From positions 248,001 to 312,000 of the forward strand of contig NZ_JABWMH010000004.1 in assembly GCF_013371215.1 (NCBI RefSeq): a stretch of 64,000 nucleotides of DNA, read 5' to 3'. The position numbers were made by a program, and so were the translations under genes. The notes beneath the pieces were generated by a model. That model was given only the letters and a program-made list of their open reading frames with translations, did not search any database and was not told the origin of the DNA. Below, one piece after another: positions 18,263 to 27,979 of this stretch (positions within the stretch are counted from its first letter, which is position 1; every line of letters begins with the position of its first letter). The DNA comes from Parasphingorhabdus flavimaris. GTDB lineage: Bacteria > Pseudomonadota > Alphaproteobacteria > Sphingomonadales > Sphingomonadaceae.

Positions 18263-18973
18263 ATGATCAAACGTTTCTCATTTTTGCTGCTGCCTTTTTT
18301 ACTGTCATCTTGTGCAGGCCCAACAATCCTCGGAGAAAGTCCGAATGTCACCGTCGTGTCCAGCGAGGGCCTGCCGGAACCGACGCGCGTTGATCTGCTT
18401 AGTTCCAATCGACCTTATTTAATTGGTCCCTTCGACAAGCTCAAAATTGATGTCTTCGGTATAGAGGATTTGAGCAAGGAAGTGCAGATTGACGCCAGTG
18501 GCCGATTGTCCTTTCCCCTGATCGGCGTGGTCGAGGCCTCTGGCCTGACGCCAGGGGAGCTTGCCGATGAAATCGAGAATCGCCTTCAAGGGCGCTATGT
18601 TCGCAATCCCGAGGTCACGGTCAATCTGGAAGAGACTGTCAGCCAGGTAATCACGGTTGACGGGCAGGTTGACAAGCCGGGACTCTATCCGGTCATTGGC
18701 CGTATGACCCTGATGCGCGCGGTGGCAACCGCAGGCGGTGCCGGAGAGTTTGCAAAATTGAATGATGTGGTAATTTTCCGGACCGTCAATGGCGAGCAAC
18801 TTGCGGGCTTGTACAATCTGAAAGCCATAAGGCGAGGAAATTACAGCGATCCGGAAGTGTTCGCCAATGATGTTATCGTTGTAGGCGACTCTCAGGCACG
18901 CCGGCTGTTCCGCGACCTGATCCAGGCATCACCGCTTATCACGACACCCCTGATTATCTTGTTCAGACAATGA
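18263..18973 (+). CDS. Outer-membrane polysaccharide export lipoprotein (Wza/GumB-like)
   Basis: 236 aa. It has a lipoprotein signal peptide with lipobox LLSSC (Cys17), then a Poly_export domain starting YLIGPFDKLKIDVFG (about residue 53) and SLBB-type repeats (VITVDGQVDKPGLYPVIGR). There is no long C-terminal amphipathic helix as in E. coli Wza; the chain ends shortly after a hydrophobic stretch, like the shorter GumB/GelD type. It forms the export channel with the Wzc-like protein encoded 26 bases downstream. Confidence 0.93.
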   Translation: MIKRFSFLLLPFLLSSCAGPTILGESPNVTVVSSEGLPEPTRVDLLSSNRPYLIGPFDKLKIDVFGIEDLSKEVQIDASGRLSFPLIGVVEASGLTPGELADEIENRLQGRYVRNPEVTVNLEETVSQVITVDGQVDKPGLYPVIGRMTLMRAVATAGGAGEFAKLNDVVIFRTVNGEQLAGLYNLKAIRRGNYSDPEVFANDVIVVGDSQARRLFRDLIQASPLITTPLIILFRQ

Positions 18974-18999
18974 TACTTGCTGCAAGATTGTGAAAATTG

Positions 19000-21189
19000 A
19001 TGGATAGTATGACTGAAAAAAACGAGCCCTTGCCAACCGGCTATGACGCCTATGATGATGAGGCGCATGAAACACCGATATTGCTGCAATATTGGCAGGC
19101 AGTTTTGCGTCACAAGATTACAATCGCCGCCATATTGGCAACCTGCATAGCGCTTGGCGTCATTATAACGCTATTGATGACGCCTTACTTCACCTCGACG
19201 TCCCGGATCGAAATCAGCCGCGAACAGGACAAGGTGACCAATGTTGAAGGTGTCACCGGTTCGGATGGAGCAGGCCAGAACCTGGAATTTTATCAGACGC
19301 AATATTCTTTGCTCGAATCCCGTTCGCTGGCCGAGCGGGTTGTTCGGTCTAGAAATCTGGCAACGAGGGACGAGTTTTTCGATACTTTTGGCGTTGATCC
19401 GGACGATTCCGGCATTTTGTCCGCTACCCCGAAAACGCAGACGGCCGCCCAGAGAAATGCGCGCCTGAAACTGGCGACTGATCTCCTACAGGAACATGTC
19501 AGTGTCTCCCCTATCCGGGGTTCCAGTCTGGTCGACGTGAATTTCGAAAGCCCTAATCGCAATTTGTCCGCTGAAATTGCCAATGCGTGGATTGAGCAAT
19601 TTATTGCGTCCAATCTTGACCGCCGCTTCAATTCGACGGCGGATGCGCGGAAATTTCTGGAAGAGCAGCTGGCCGAACTCAAGCAGCGGCTGGAAGATTC
19701 CGAACGGAGCCTGTCGGGCTATGCCGACAACAAGGAAATCATAACCCTTTCTTCCGAGCAAACCCCCGATGGAAAAACTGTGTCCCAAAAGACGTTGGCG
19801 TCCGCCAATCTGGAAGCGTTGAATGCCGAGCTCGCTCAGGCCACAGCAGATCGCATTATCGCGGAGAGTCAGGCCCGCCAGCGAGCAGGCAATGAAAACG
19901 CCTTAGGCAATGCTGCCTTGAACAGCCTGCGCGAAGAACGTGCAAAAGCGCAGGCCGAATATGCCAAGCTCATGGTCCAGTTTGAACCAGAATATCCATC
20001 TGCAAAGGCTATAGAATCTCAGATTTCCGCATTGAGCCAGAGCATTGCAGCAGAAGAAGCGCGTTCGCGGAGGGGTACATCGGCTCGTTATGGTGAAGCC
20101 CTTGCAAGAGAACAGAAATTACAGAGGCAGGTCAATCGGCTGAAGGGCCAATTCAGCGGCGAACGGCGCGATTCTATTCAATATAATATCTTCCAGCGCG
20201 AAGTGGATACGAACCGCCAGCTTTATGACGGTCTGCTGCAGCGCTACAAGGAAATTGGCGTGGCCGGCGTTGGAACCAACAATATTTCCATAGTTGATCG
20301 CGCGCGGCCTGCCGAACGCCCGTCAAGTCCGAAGCTGCTGATTAATATAGCGCTGGCGATACTTGCCGGTCTCGGTCTGGCTGCGGCCTATGTGTTCGTG
20401 ATGGAGCAGATTGATCAATCGGTAAAGGATCCTGCCGATCTAAAAACCAAACTTGGTATTGCCCCACTGGGTTCGATCCCGGATTTCGAGAAAGAGGATA
20501 TACTGACGAGCCTTGCCGACAAGAAATCTGTGGCTTGGGAAGCCTATCTTTCTATCCGGACCAGCCTCTCTTTCCTGACGGACCATGGCGTGCCTCGGTC
20601 TTTTCTGCTCACCAGTACGCGTCCCAATGAAGGAAAGAGCACGTCGGCCTTCGCCCTGGCGGCGGTTTTGGCGAGTACCGGAAAGCGTATCCTGCTGATC
20701 GATGGCGACATGCGCAATCCTTCGCTGCATCAGATGCTCGGCATAAAAAATAGTGCGGGCTTGAGCAATAACCTGTCAGGCACCGATGATCTCGCGCAGC
20801 TTGTCCACCCGAAAACCGCATTTGGCTTTGACGCAATGACTGCCGGCCCAATACCGCCAAATGCTGCAGAGCTTTTGAGTAGCACACGGATGCGTGATCT
20901 GGTCACGAAGCTGGGCGCAACCTACGACACTGTCATCATTGACGCGCCGCCGGTTCTGGGGTTGGCCGACATTCCGTTACTTGCAAACTCGGTAGAGGGT
21001 GTCATCTATACGATTGAGGCAGGCGGCGTCAAAATGCGGGGCATTCAGTCGGCCATCCAGCGTGTTCGCAGTTCCCGGGCTCATATCTTTGGGGGGATTG
21101 TTACCAAAGTGCAGCCGCAGCATTCGGGTTATGGCTATGGCTATGCCTATCAGTATAGCTATGGGAACAAAGCCGCGGCAGAGGCTTGA
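19000..21189 (+). CDS. Polysaccharide co-polymerase / bacterial tyrosine kinase (Wzc-like)
   Basis: 729 aa. Wzz domain with membrane helices at about 41-61 and 447-469, separated by a coiled-coil-rich periplasmic region. The C-terminal BY-kinase has Walker A PNEGKST (542-548), Walker A' ILLIDGDMRNP (about 564) and Walker B VIIDAPP (about 645). The last 20 residues hold six tyrosines alternating with small residues (SGYGYGYAYQYSYG), the autophosphorylation cluster. It controls chain length and export with Wza and Wzy. Start taken as ATG 19000; a TTG one codon upstream is also possible. Confidence 0.94.
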   Translation: MDSMTEKNEPLPTGYDAYDDEAHETPILLQYWQAVLRHKITIAAILATCIALGVIITLLMTPYFTSTSRIEISREQDKVTNVEGVTGSDGAGQNLEFYQTQYSLLESRSLAERVVRSRNLATRDEFFDTFGVDPDDSGILSATPKTQTAAQRNARLKLATDLLQEHVSVSPIRGSSLVDVNFESPNRNLSAEIANAWIEQFIASNLDRRFNSTADARKFLEEQLAELKQRLEDSERSLSGYADNKEIITLSSEQTPDGKTVSQKTLASANLEALNAELAQATADRIIAESQARQRAGNENALGNAALNSLREERAKAQAEYAKLMVQFEPEYPSAKAIESQISALSQSIAAEEARSRRGTSARYGEALAREQKLQRQVNRLKGQFSGERRDSIQYNIFQREVDTNRQLYDGLLQRYKEIGVAGVGTNNISIVDRARPAERPSSPKLLINIALAILAGLGLAAAYVFVMEQIDQSVKDPADLKTKLGIAPLGSIPDFEKEDILTSLADKKSVAWEAYLSIRTSLSFLTDHGVPRSFLLTSTRPNEGKSTSAFALAAVLASTGKRILLIDGDMRNPSLHQMLGIKNSAGLSNNLSGTDDLAQLVHPKTAFGFDAMTAGPIPPNAAELLSSTRMRDLVTKLGATYDTVIIDAPPVLGLADIPLLANSVEGVIYTIEAGGVKMRGIQSAIQRVRSSRAHIFGGIVTKVQPQHSGYGYGYAYQYSYGNKAAAEA

Positions 21190-21214
21190 CGATCATCTGA
21201 GGAACCAGGCTGCT

Positions 21215-22393
21215 ATGTTGAAAAACAGCATCATATCGATTGTCGGGCTGGCGATTGCTCTGGTTGCAGGGCTAACCGCAATGGGTGCGGTTGCGAAGGA
21301 CAAGGTTGCCGAATTTGCAGTTTCCCTGCAACCTGCAAACGGCTTTGCCTTCGAGAGGCTTGCAGCCAATTCTCTGAAAGCTTCCGTCGCGGCAAATGAC
21401 GGCCAGTTTCCGAACAGCGTTGATTCGGCTACGGAAGATTTAGCGAAGCAGGCCTTCCTGTCAGAGCCGGTCACTCCCGAAGCGATCGCAGTGTTGGCGC
21501 TTGGCGGTACCGAAGGGAAGAAGCGCGAGCTCATGCACCAAGCCTTCGCGCTCTCGCGTCGGCAACAACTGGTCATTGGCTGGATGATTGTCGACGCCGG
21601 GACGCGGGAAGATATTTCCGCGGTCCTGAGTCATTATGACACGATGCTGCGTACCAGTTCTTCTGCCGCTTCGGTTGTCATCCCGACGATGGCCGGGGCG
21701 CTCGCGAACAGCAATTTCGTGGAACCGTTTGCGCGGCTCCTGTCGAAAAACCCGCCATGGGCCAGTCGATTTTGGGGAGTCGTTGTTGCGAGGCCGGAGG
21801 CCATTGAAAATGCCGCGAAATTGCGGGAAAGGCTTTATGCAGATGATGAAGCAAGAGAAAGTTACAGAGACGCGAGTTTGATTAGCGAACTTGTTAACAA
21901 TAAGCGATTTGAGACCGCGGAAAATCTATATCAGTTACTGGCGGGACAAAGAATGGAAGCTTCGCTTCTAAAAAACGGTTCGTTTGAGCTTGAACCTCAA
22001 TACCCGCCACTTGATTGGCAGTTGTTATCCAATGGCGAATATGGTGCCGCTGTTGCAGGTGGCAATCTGCGACTAAGTGCGATTTCCGGTTCTGGCGGCC
22101 TTTTTGCAAGACAGCTCGTTAAGCTCCCGTCAGCAATCCTGAAAATTACAGTAAAATCCGATACCAGCATTCCCAAAGGCGCGAATATCTCCATCAACAT
22201 GAAATGTGCAGAAATTCTGAATAATGCCCCGCGGCCGATAAGGATTGCTTTGACAGGTGAATTGACGAGCCAGCACATTAGTAACCAGCAGTCCGGCTGC
22301 AATTTTTACTGGCTCGAAGTCGTGGGGCGCTCTGCGGAGGGTGGCGATGGGTTTGATGTTGATCTAGATTCCGTTTCTCTGCGATTGAAATAG
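21215..22393 (+). CDS. Hypothetical exported/anchored protein in the polysaccharide locus
   Basis: 392 aa from ATG 21215 with GAGGAA upstream; the frame is open further back only inside the kinase gene. One N-terminal hydrophobic helix (about 5-25) acts as signal peptide or anchor. Residues about 50-240 look helical and repeat-like (TPEAIAVLALGG, FVEPFARLLSKNP, RFETAENLYQLLAGQ). The C-terminal 130 residues (NGSFELEPQYPPLDWQL, then strands) resemble a carbohydrate-binding jelly-roll of the kind that begins NGsFE. It could be a periplasmic assembly factor; I cannot name a family. Confidence 0.75.
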   Translation: MLKNSIISIVGLAIALVAGLTAMGAVAKDKVAEFAVSLQPANGFAFERLAANSLKASVAANDGQFPNSVDSATEDLAKQAFLSEPVTPEAIAVLALGGTEGKKRELMHQAFALSRRQQLVIGWMIVDAGTREDISAVLSHYDTMLRTSSSAASVVIPTMAGALANSNFVEPFARLLSKNPPWASRFWGVVVARPEAIENAAKLRERLYADDEARESYRDASLISELVNNKRFETAENLYQLLAGQRMEASLLKNGSFELEPQYPPLDWQLLSNGEYGAAVAGGNLRLSAISGSGGLFARQLVKLPSAILKITVKSDTSIPKGANISINMKCAEILNNAPRPIRIALTGELTSQHISNQQSGCNFYWLEVVGRSAEGGDGFDVDLDSVSLRLK

Positions 22394-22405
22394 CTTGGCC
22401 AGATC

Positions 22406-22993
22406 ATGAAACGCCTCATCGATATTATTGGAGCATCGGCAACCTTGCTGATATTGTCACCTGTAATTTTTTTAATTGCGATGCTCAACCGCGCCTATCT
22501 CGGCAGACCGGTATTTTTTGTTCAGAAGCGCCCCGGGCTTGGTGGAAAGCCGTTCGATTTACTGAAATTCCGAACGATGAAAAATTCCCTGGATTCAAAA
22601 GGCCAGCCGCTTCCCGATTCTGAGCGTTTGACACGCTATGGCAAGCTTCTTCGTAGCACCAGCCTTGACGAGTTACCCGGCCTCTGGAATGTCGTCAAAG
22701 GAGAAATGTCACTTGTTGGCCCCCGTCCGTTATTGATGGAATATCTTCCTCTTTACACCAGCGAACAGGCACGCCGTCACGATGTTCGTCCTGGAATTAC
22801 AGGCTGGGCACAGGTGAATGGCCGCAATGCCTTGCGCTGGGAAGAAAAATTTGCGGCTGATTTATGGTATGTGGATAATAAGTCTTTTCTGCTGGATTCC
22901 AAAATTATTGTGATGACAATCATAAAGGTTCTCAAGAAGGATGGTGTTAATGCTGACGGAGAAGCTACTATGTCCAAATTCACGGGGAGTTAA
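22406..22993 (+). CDS. Monotopic phosphoglycosyl transferase (PglC-like)
   Basis: 195 aa, the size of small PglC/PilB-type enzymes. A re-entrant N-terminal helix (1-29) is followed by FRTM (55-58), the catalytic Asp-Glu dyad in TSLDELPGLWNV (D88, E89), SLVGPRP (102-108) and RPGITGWAQVNGRN (128-141). It transfers a phospho-sugar from UDP-sugar to undecaprenyl phosphate and starts the repeat unit. The next two genes encode PglD-like and PglE-like enzymes, so the first sugar may be a diNAcBac-type 4-amino sugar. Confidence 0.93.
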   Translation: MKRLIDIIGASATLLILSPVIFLIAMLNRAYLGRPVFFVQKRPGLGGKPFDLLKFRTMKNSLDSKGQPLPDSERLTRYGKLLRSTSLDELPGLWNVVKGEMSLVGPRPLLMEYLPLYTSEQARRHDVRPGITGWAQVNGRNALRWEEKFAADLWYVDNKSFLLDSKIIVMTIIKVLKKDGVNADGEATMSKFTGS

Positions 22994-22995
22994 AA

Positions 22996-23652
22996 GTGGA
23001 CGAAAAAGCAATCTATGGGGTTTATGGTAAAAGTGGCTTCGGACGAGAGGTCATGCCTATCGTAGTGGATCGTTTGGCAAAAGGATCGAATTCTGCAACA
23101 ATATTTCTAGATGACGCAAAGTCTGAAGAATATCTCAATGAGCATAAAGTTATGACATTTGAGGAATTTGAGGAGTACCCTTCTTTAAATAAACAAGTAG
23201 TCATTGCCATTGCAGATGGAAAAGTGCGCGAACGTTTGGCTAATAAATGCGAGCATGCCAGTATCAAATGCATATCTATTACCGCATCCACGCATCTACG
23301 GATGGATAATTGTGTGGTGGGAGAAGGCGCAGTTTTCTGTGATTACACCACCCTAACGAGCGACATCGTTATCGGCTCCCATTTTCATTGTAATATCTAT
23401 AGCTATGTCGCCCACGATTGCGTGATAGGTGATTATGTGACTTTTGCACCCAGTGTCAAATGCAATGGCAATGTTACAATTGGAGATTTCGCTTATATTG
23501 GAACGGGTGCTATTCTAAAGCAGGGGACGCCAGATAAGCCTCTAGTCATCGGCGCTGGCGCAATCGTTGGTATGGGCGCGGTTGTCACAAAGGACGTAGC
23601 ACCAGGCGCAGTTGTGGTTGGCAATCCAGCGCGTCCATTGGTGAAACTGTAA
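22996..23652 (+). CDS. PglD/NeuD-type sugar O/N-acetyltransferase
   Basis: 218 aa. An N-terminal PglD-type Rossmann domain (YGVYGKSGFGREVMP, VVIAIADGKVRERLA) is followed by a left-handed beta-helix of hexapeptide repeats from about residue 100 (VVGEGAVFCDYTTL, IGSHFHCNIYSYVAHDCVIGDY, VIGAGAIVGMGAVVTKDV). The family acetylates UDP-4-amino-sugars. GTG start at 22996, two bases after the sugar transferase stop. Base composition is more AT-rich than the flanking core genes. Confidence 0.88.
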   Translation: MDEKAIYGVYGKSGFGREVMPIVVDRLAKGSNSATIFLDDAKSEEYLNEHKVMTFEEFEEYPSLNKQVVIAIADGKVRERLANKCEHASIKCISITASTHLRMDNCVVGEGAVFCDYTTLTSDIVIGSHFHCNIYSYVAHDCVIGDYVTFAPSVKCNGNVTIGDFAYIGTGAILKQGTPDKPLVIGAGAIVGMGAVVTKDVAPGAVVVGNPARPLVKL

Positions 23653-23662
23653 TCGCGAAAAA

Positions 23663-24838
23663 CTACCGTGCAGCCTTTTCAAACGATTGGCCAACGGCGT
23701 TGCAATAGCCCTGAAGTTGCTCTTCTGTAATCGAAGGATGCGTCAGAAACATAATACTCGTTTCGCCAAGTTCGCGAGCGACGGGCAGGCGCTTTTCGGG
23801 TCTCCAGCCCGTTCCGTCGAAGGCTTTTTCCAGGTAGACTTCGCTACAGCTGCCCTGAAATGCCGGATAGCCTTGCGCAACTATATCTTCGATGATCTGA
23901 TCTCTCGTCCATCCGGATTTAAGCCCTTCCTGTCTAATGTAACCGTATTGACGGTAATAGGCATGAGTGAAGCCGGGACCTGAGTCAGGCACACGGACGG
24001 CGTCGGGAAAGGCTTGCAAAGCGACTTGCAAAGCGCGTGCGTTGCGCGTGCGAAGAGCCGTCCACTTCTCCATGCGCTTAAGCTGAATACGGCCGATTGC
24101 GGCCTGCATCTCCAACATACGCCAGTTTGTTCCGAAGCTTTCGTGTACCCAGCGAAATCCAGGTGGATGTTCGCGATTATATACCGCGTCCCAGCTTTTC
24201 CCGTGATCTTTATAGGACCACATCCGGCCCCACAATTCTTCATCGTTGGTCGTAACCATTCCGCCTTCGCCGCCGGTGGTCATGATTTTATCCTGACAGA
24301 AAGACCAAGCGCCTATATCACCTATTGATCCGACAGCACGTTCGTCAATGTTGGCACCATGAGCCTGAGCACAATCTTCTATTACATAAAGATTGTGTTC
24401 GCGCGCGAGCTGCATGATGCCATCCATATCACATGGCCAGCCGGCTAGATGGACTGGAATGATCGCTTTGGTCTTATTCGAAATGACCTCGTTGATCGTA
24501 TGCGGACTGATATTCCCGCTATCCGGTTCAACATCAGCAAAAATGGGATGCGCTCCGATTGTAACCACCGATGAAATTGAAGCAATGAAAGTGCGTGGCG
24601 TTACGATCACTTCGTCACCAGGCCCAACGCCCAGAGCCTGAAGGGCCAAATCCAGCGCAACGGTGCCATTGGTTAATGCAACGGCATGTTTTACACCGGT
24701 CCAGTTCGCGTATTCCTGTTCAAATTTGCGGCCGATATCTCCAGTCCAGTAATTGACCTTGTTCGACGCAATAATAGCCGATACGGCCTGTTCTTCTTCT
24801 GATGAAAAACAGGGCCATGATGCAATTTTTGAAACCAT
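23663..24838 (-). CDS. DegT/DnrJ/EryC1-family sugar aminotransferase (PglE-like)
   Basis: 391 aa. This PLP-dependent enzyme would convert a UDP-4-keto-sugar to the 4-amino sugar. Conserved blocks: NGTVALDLALQALGVGPGDE, IPVHLAGWPCDMD, VIEDCAQAHGA and the PLP-lysine segment FCQDKIMTTGGEGG. It stands alone on the minus strand, tail to tail with the acetyltransferase. Start: ATG 24838 with GAGG 14 bases upstream; GTG 24853 is an alternative. The 4,6-dehydratase that should supply its substrate is not in the window. Confidence 0.9.
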   Translation of the reverse strand: MVSKIASWPCFSSEEEQAVSAIIASNKVNYWTGDIGRKFEQEYANWTGVKHAVALTNGTVALDLALQALGVGPGDEVIVTPRTFIASISSVVTIGAHPIFADVEPDSGNISPHTINEVISNKTKAIIPVHLAGWPCDMDGIMQLAREHNLYVIEDCAQAHGANIDERAVGSIGDIGAWSFCQDKIMTTGGEGGMVTTNDEELWGRMWSYKDHGKSWDAVYNREHPPGFRWVHESFGTNWRMLEMQAAIGRIQLKRMEKWTALRTRNARALQVALQAFPDAVRVPDSGPGFTHAYYRQYGYIRQEGLKSGWTRDQIIEDIVAQGYPAFQGSCSEVYLEKAFDGTGWRPEKRLPVARELGETSIMFLTHPSITEEQLQGYCNAVGQSFEKAAR

Positions 24839-25578
24839 TGTGAAAGTTGGCACCTCAATTTATTTGGTTGTCAGTAGCAAGCAAGCGTGAAGCGGTTTAA
24901 GAACTCCGGCAAACACAAAATGATTTCCCGATTTCCACGTTCAAGTCTCTACTTAATTAGGAAACTTCTAAAGCGTTGATTTGTTGCAGTCGTATGCTAT
25001 CGGGCGAGCTCTAATGCAACAGCTATTACCTGCGGGCACTATACTGGATTAATGATGGCGCTCATTGGGCAATTGAAACGCGAGAAAACGCTGCAACTGA
25101 ATGAAAATACCGGTGCGGGCGCTTTCTCGACATTCGACAGCGGCCTGAGTTTTTTTTCGCCAATTCGCGGGCCCGCTATTCAGCACAACGTGGAAAAAGT
25201 GCTGTATTACGGCGGAGACCACAATCAAGACGGACAAAAATTTAGCCACGAAATACCGGTGTATTTGCTGCGCGATTTACGTTGGCTGATGCGTTCGAGC
25301 TGCGGGCGACGGCCACCCAACCGATTTTGCGTTGCCGACCTTCGCCATGTTCCGCCTTACCGTAAATCGGTTGACACGTTGCCCACCTATCACAAAGTCA
25401 ATTCCCGTGACGATTGTCGCCGACTTTGCAACCAAGGTGAGTTGAAGACCACGGCGATCGGCGAACGAGTTTTTTTGGGAAGAATATGGTGGCATAAGCT
25501 ATTTTCGTTCCTTCACGAATTTCTGCCAATGCTGCTTGGTGTTGCTTCAAGGCTTCTTCTGCACAAAAAGGGTAATTC
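24839..25578. other. 740-base gap without an intact gene
   Basis: This stretch is AT-rich at its left end and has an open frame at 25052-25582 (176 aa) without family-like features apart from the IS3-type fragment described next. I see no tRNA, hairpin-T structure or clear promoter. It is the likely scar of an insertion/deletion event. Confidence 0.5.
25287..25440 (+). pseudogene. Decayed IS3-type transposase (OrfB) fragment
   Basis: The translation around 25310-25365 reads PNRFCVADLRHVPPYRK. This is close to the PNxLWVADxTYVPT block that opens the DDE domain of IS3-family OrfB. The following bases still resemble the next block (TATCACAAAGTCAATTCC, GTGACGATTGTC, as in VIDxFSRxIVGW codons), but in other frames. 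The match is partial and frameshifted, with no terminal repeats seen. Confidence 0.35.
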
Positions 25579-26697
25579 ATGAAAATCATGAGCATATTTG
25601 GTACTCGCCCGGAGGCCATCAAAATGGCGCCTGTCGTGAAAGCACTAGAGGCTGATGGTCGTTTTGAAACCTTCGTTTGTGTGACGGGGCAACATGCAGA
25701 AATGCTTGATCAGGTAAATGCGCTATTTGGGATAATACCCGATTTCGATCTGAAAATCATGAAAGCCGGTCAGGGGCTAACGCATATCACCACCGCCGTT
25801 CTGGATGGTATGGAAGCAGTATTGGCGAAAGTTAAGCCCGATTACGTACTGGTCCACGGCGATACCACCACGTCAACTGCAGCCGCGCTAGCATCATTTT
25901 ATGCGGGTATTAAAGTTGGCCACGTCGAAGCGGGTCTACGGACCCATAATTTATTATCGCCATGGCCCGAGGAGGCTAATCGGCAGATAACTGGGCGCCT
26001 CGCTAGCCTTCATTTTGCACCGACGCCTTTGTCACGCGACAATCTGCTTAAGGAAAATGCGAATGCGTCAAACATATATGTGACCGGAAATACGGTGATT
26101 GATGCGCTCTTAATGGTAAAGGAGCGACTGGATCAAGATGTCAGTCTTGACGCTGAGCTGGCACGGCAATTTCCATTTCTTGATAGGTCAAAACGATTGA
26201 TACTGGTCACTGGGCACCGCCGTGAAAACCATGATGGCGGCATTGAACGGGTGTGTGAAGCATTGGCGACGATCAGCCAGCGCGATGATGTCCAGATCGT
26301 CTATCCAGTACATTTGAACCCAAAAGTTAAGCGGGCTGCGGACAAAGTGCTGGCGGGCGTGGATAATGTGTTTCTGATCGATCCGCTGCCCTACCTTCCC
26401 TTCGTGTGGATGCTTAACATCTCATATATTGTTGTAACTGACTCCGGCGGACTGCAGGAAGAAGCCCCGAGCTTTGGCAAGCCGGTTTTAGTCACTCGCG
26501 ATACAACCGAACGGCCAGAGGCTGTTGACGCAGGCACCGTCAAGCTGGTCGGTACGGACACTGCTGGATTGATTGCAAATGTGACCAAGTTGCTCGACGA
26601 CGACAAGCTCTACAAGCAAATGTCGATGGCGCATAACCCCTACGGAGACGGAAAGGCGGCAAAACGCATCGTCAAAATTCTTGCGGAAAACATCTAA
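25579..26697 (+). CDS. wecB: UDP-N-acetylglucosamine 2-epimerase, non-hydrolysing
   Basis: 372 aa. It converts UDP-GlcNAc to UDP-ManNAc. It starts [18 protein letters not shown], and family residues are in HGDTTTS (D95), [10 protein letters not shown] (E117), PEEANRQ (E131), [10 protein letters not shown] and [11 protein letters not shown]. It is followed 38 bases later by wecC, giving UDP-ManNAc uronic acid as a repeat-unit sugar. Confidence 0.96.
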   Translation: MKIMSIFGTRPEAIKMAPVVKALEADGRFETFVCVTGQHAEMLDQVNALFGIIPDFDLKIMKAGQGLTHITTAVLDGMEAVLAKVKPDYVLVHGDTTTSTAAALASFYAGIKVGHVEAGLRTHNLLSPWPEEANRQITGRLASLHFAPTPLSRDNLLKENANASNIYVTGNTVIDALLMVKERLDQDVSLDAELARQFPFLDRSKRLILVTGHRRENHDGGIERVCEALATISQRDDVQIVYPVHLNPKVKRAADKVLAGVDNVFLIDPLPYLPFVWMLNISYIVVTDSGGLQEEAPSFGKPVLVTRDTTERPEAVDAGTVKLVGTDTAGLIANVTKLLDDDKLYKQMSMAHNPYGDGKAAKRIVKILAENI

Positions 26698-26735
26698 TAG
26701 GAACGTGAACAATTAATGATTATCAAAGGCAATAT

Positions 26736-27971
26736 ATGAATCAGATTTCCATTCTTGGTCTCGGTTATGTCGGTCTTCCCAGTGCGGCGGTTTTTGCCGA
26801 CGCTGGCATGAAGGTAGTCGGCGTTGATATTAATGCAAAATCCGTCGAAACCATCAACAGCGGTCGCGCCCATATCGTTGAGCCGGGCCTCGACGAATTG
26901 CTGACCAAAGTAGTTGGAAATGGCAGCTTACGAGCCACTACTGCTGCAGAACCGAGCGATGTTTTCATCATTGCCGTGCCGACGCCCTTCAAAGAAGGCA
27001 ATGTGCCAGATCTCGAATATGTCAAATCTGCCGCTACAATGATTGCTCCCTTGATTGAGCAGGGCAATCTGGTCATTTTGGAATCGACCTCCCCGGTCGG
27101 CGCAACCGAACAACTGGCTGGCTGGATTCGAGATGCTCGGCCGGACCTCAAAGTTCCCGAACTTGATAGTGAGGAAGGCGACATTTTCGTCGCCTATTGT
27201 CCGGAACGGATATTGCCGGGGAAGGTCATTCAGGAGGTGGTCGAAAACGACCGCGTCATTGGCGGGATCACTGCGGAGAGCAGCAGAAGGGCAGTGGCGT
27301 TTTACAAGAATGCGATCAAGGGCACATGTCACATTACCAATGCCCGAACCGCTGAATTATGTAAACTTTCCGAGAATTCCTTTCGCGACGTCAACATTGC
27401 GTTTGCCAATGAATTATCAATGATTTCCGCCAAGCTCGGCGTCGATGTGTACGAACTAATCACACTCACCAATCACCACCCCCGGGTTAATATATTGCAG
27501 CCCGGCACAGGCGTAGGCGGACATTGCATTGCTGTAGACCCCTGGTTCATTGTCGATAGTGCACCGGATGAAGCGCGCATAATCCGGATGGCGCGCGAAG
27601 TTAACGATAGCAAACCTGGCTGGGTTATCGAGCAGGTCAGGAAACTGGCCGAGAGCAAGGTTCAACCTGTAATTGCATGCATGGGGCTTGCCTATAAACC
27701 GGATGTTGATGATTTGCGCGAGAGCCCATCCATCGAGGCGGTCAAACTGCTTGTGGATAAGGCTGTCGGCAAGGTAGTTGTTTGCGAACCGTTCGTTGAC
27801 GCGCTGCCAGGGCCACTTAACAATTTGGGGGTCGATTTGCTGAGTGTTGAACAAGTGTGCGACGAGGCAGACATCATAGTATTTCTGACCGCACATTCCC
27901 AGTTTCGGAACATTCCGGCGCATCAGTTGAAAAACAAGACGATATTTGATGCATGCGGATTAACAAAGTAA
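26736..27971 (+). CDS. wecC: UDP-N-acetyl-D-mannosamine dehydrogenase
   Basis: 411 aa. NAD-dependent two-step oxidation of UDP-ManNAc to UDP-ManNAcA. The Rossmann motif GLGYVG (8-13), VPTPFKEGNVPD, CPERILPGK, the SENSFRDVNIAFANE helix and the catalytic cysteine in GVGGHCIAVDPW (C264) are present. It follows wecB. The uronic acid product makes the polymer acidic and a possible substrate for the lyase-like protein at 36557. Confidence 0.95.
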   Translation: MNQISILGLGYVGLPSAAVFADAGMKVVGVDINAKSVETINSGRAHIVEPGLDELLTKVVGNGSLRATTAAEPSDVFIIAVPTPFKEGNVPDLEYVKSAATMIAPLIEQGNLVILESTSPVGATEQLAGWIRDARPDLKVPELDSEEGDIFVAYCPERILPGKVIQEVVENDRVIGGITAESSRRAVAFYKNAIKGTCHITNARTAELCKLSENSFRDVNIAFANELSMISAKLGVDVYELITLTNHHPRVNILQPGTGVGGHCIAVDPWFIVDSAPDEARIIRMAREVNDSKPGWVIEQVRKLAESKVQPVIACMGLAYKPDVDDLRESPSIEAVKLLVDKAVGKVVVCEPFVDALPGPLNNLGVDLLSVEQVCDEADIIVFLTAHSQFRNIPAHQLKNKTIFDACGLTK

Positions 27972-27979
27972 CGACGCGC

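Noticed and set aside
25052-25582. A 176-codon frame before wecB as a gene
   Set aside because: Composition and content are not protein-like; the only similarity is a frameshifted transposase piece.
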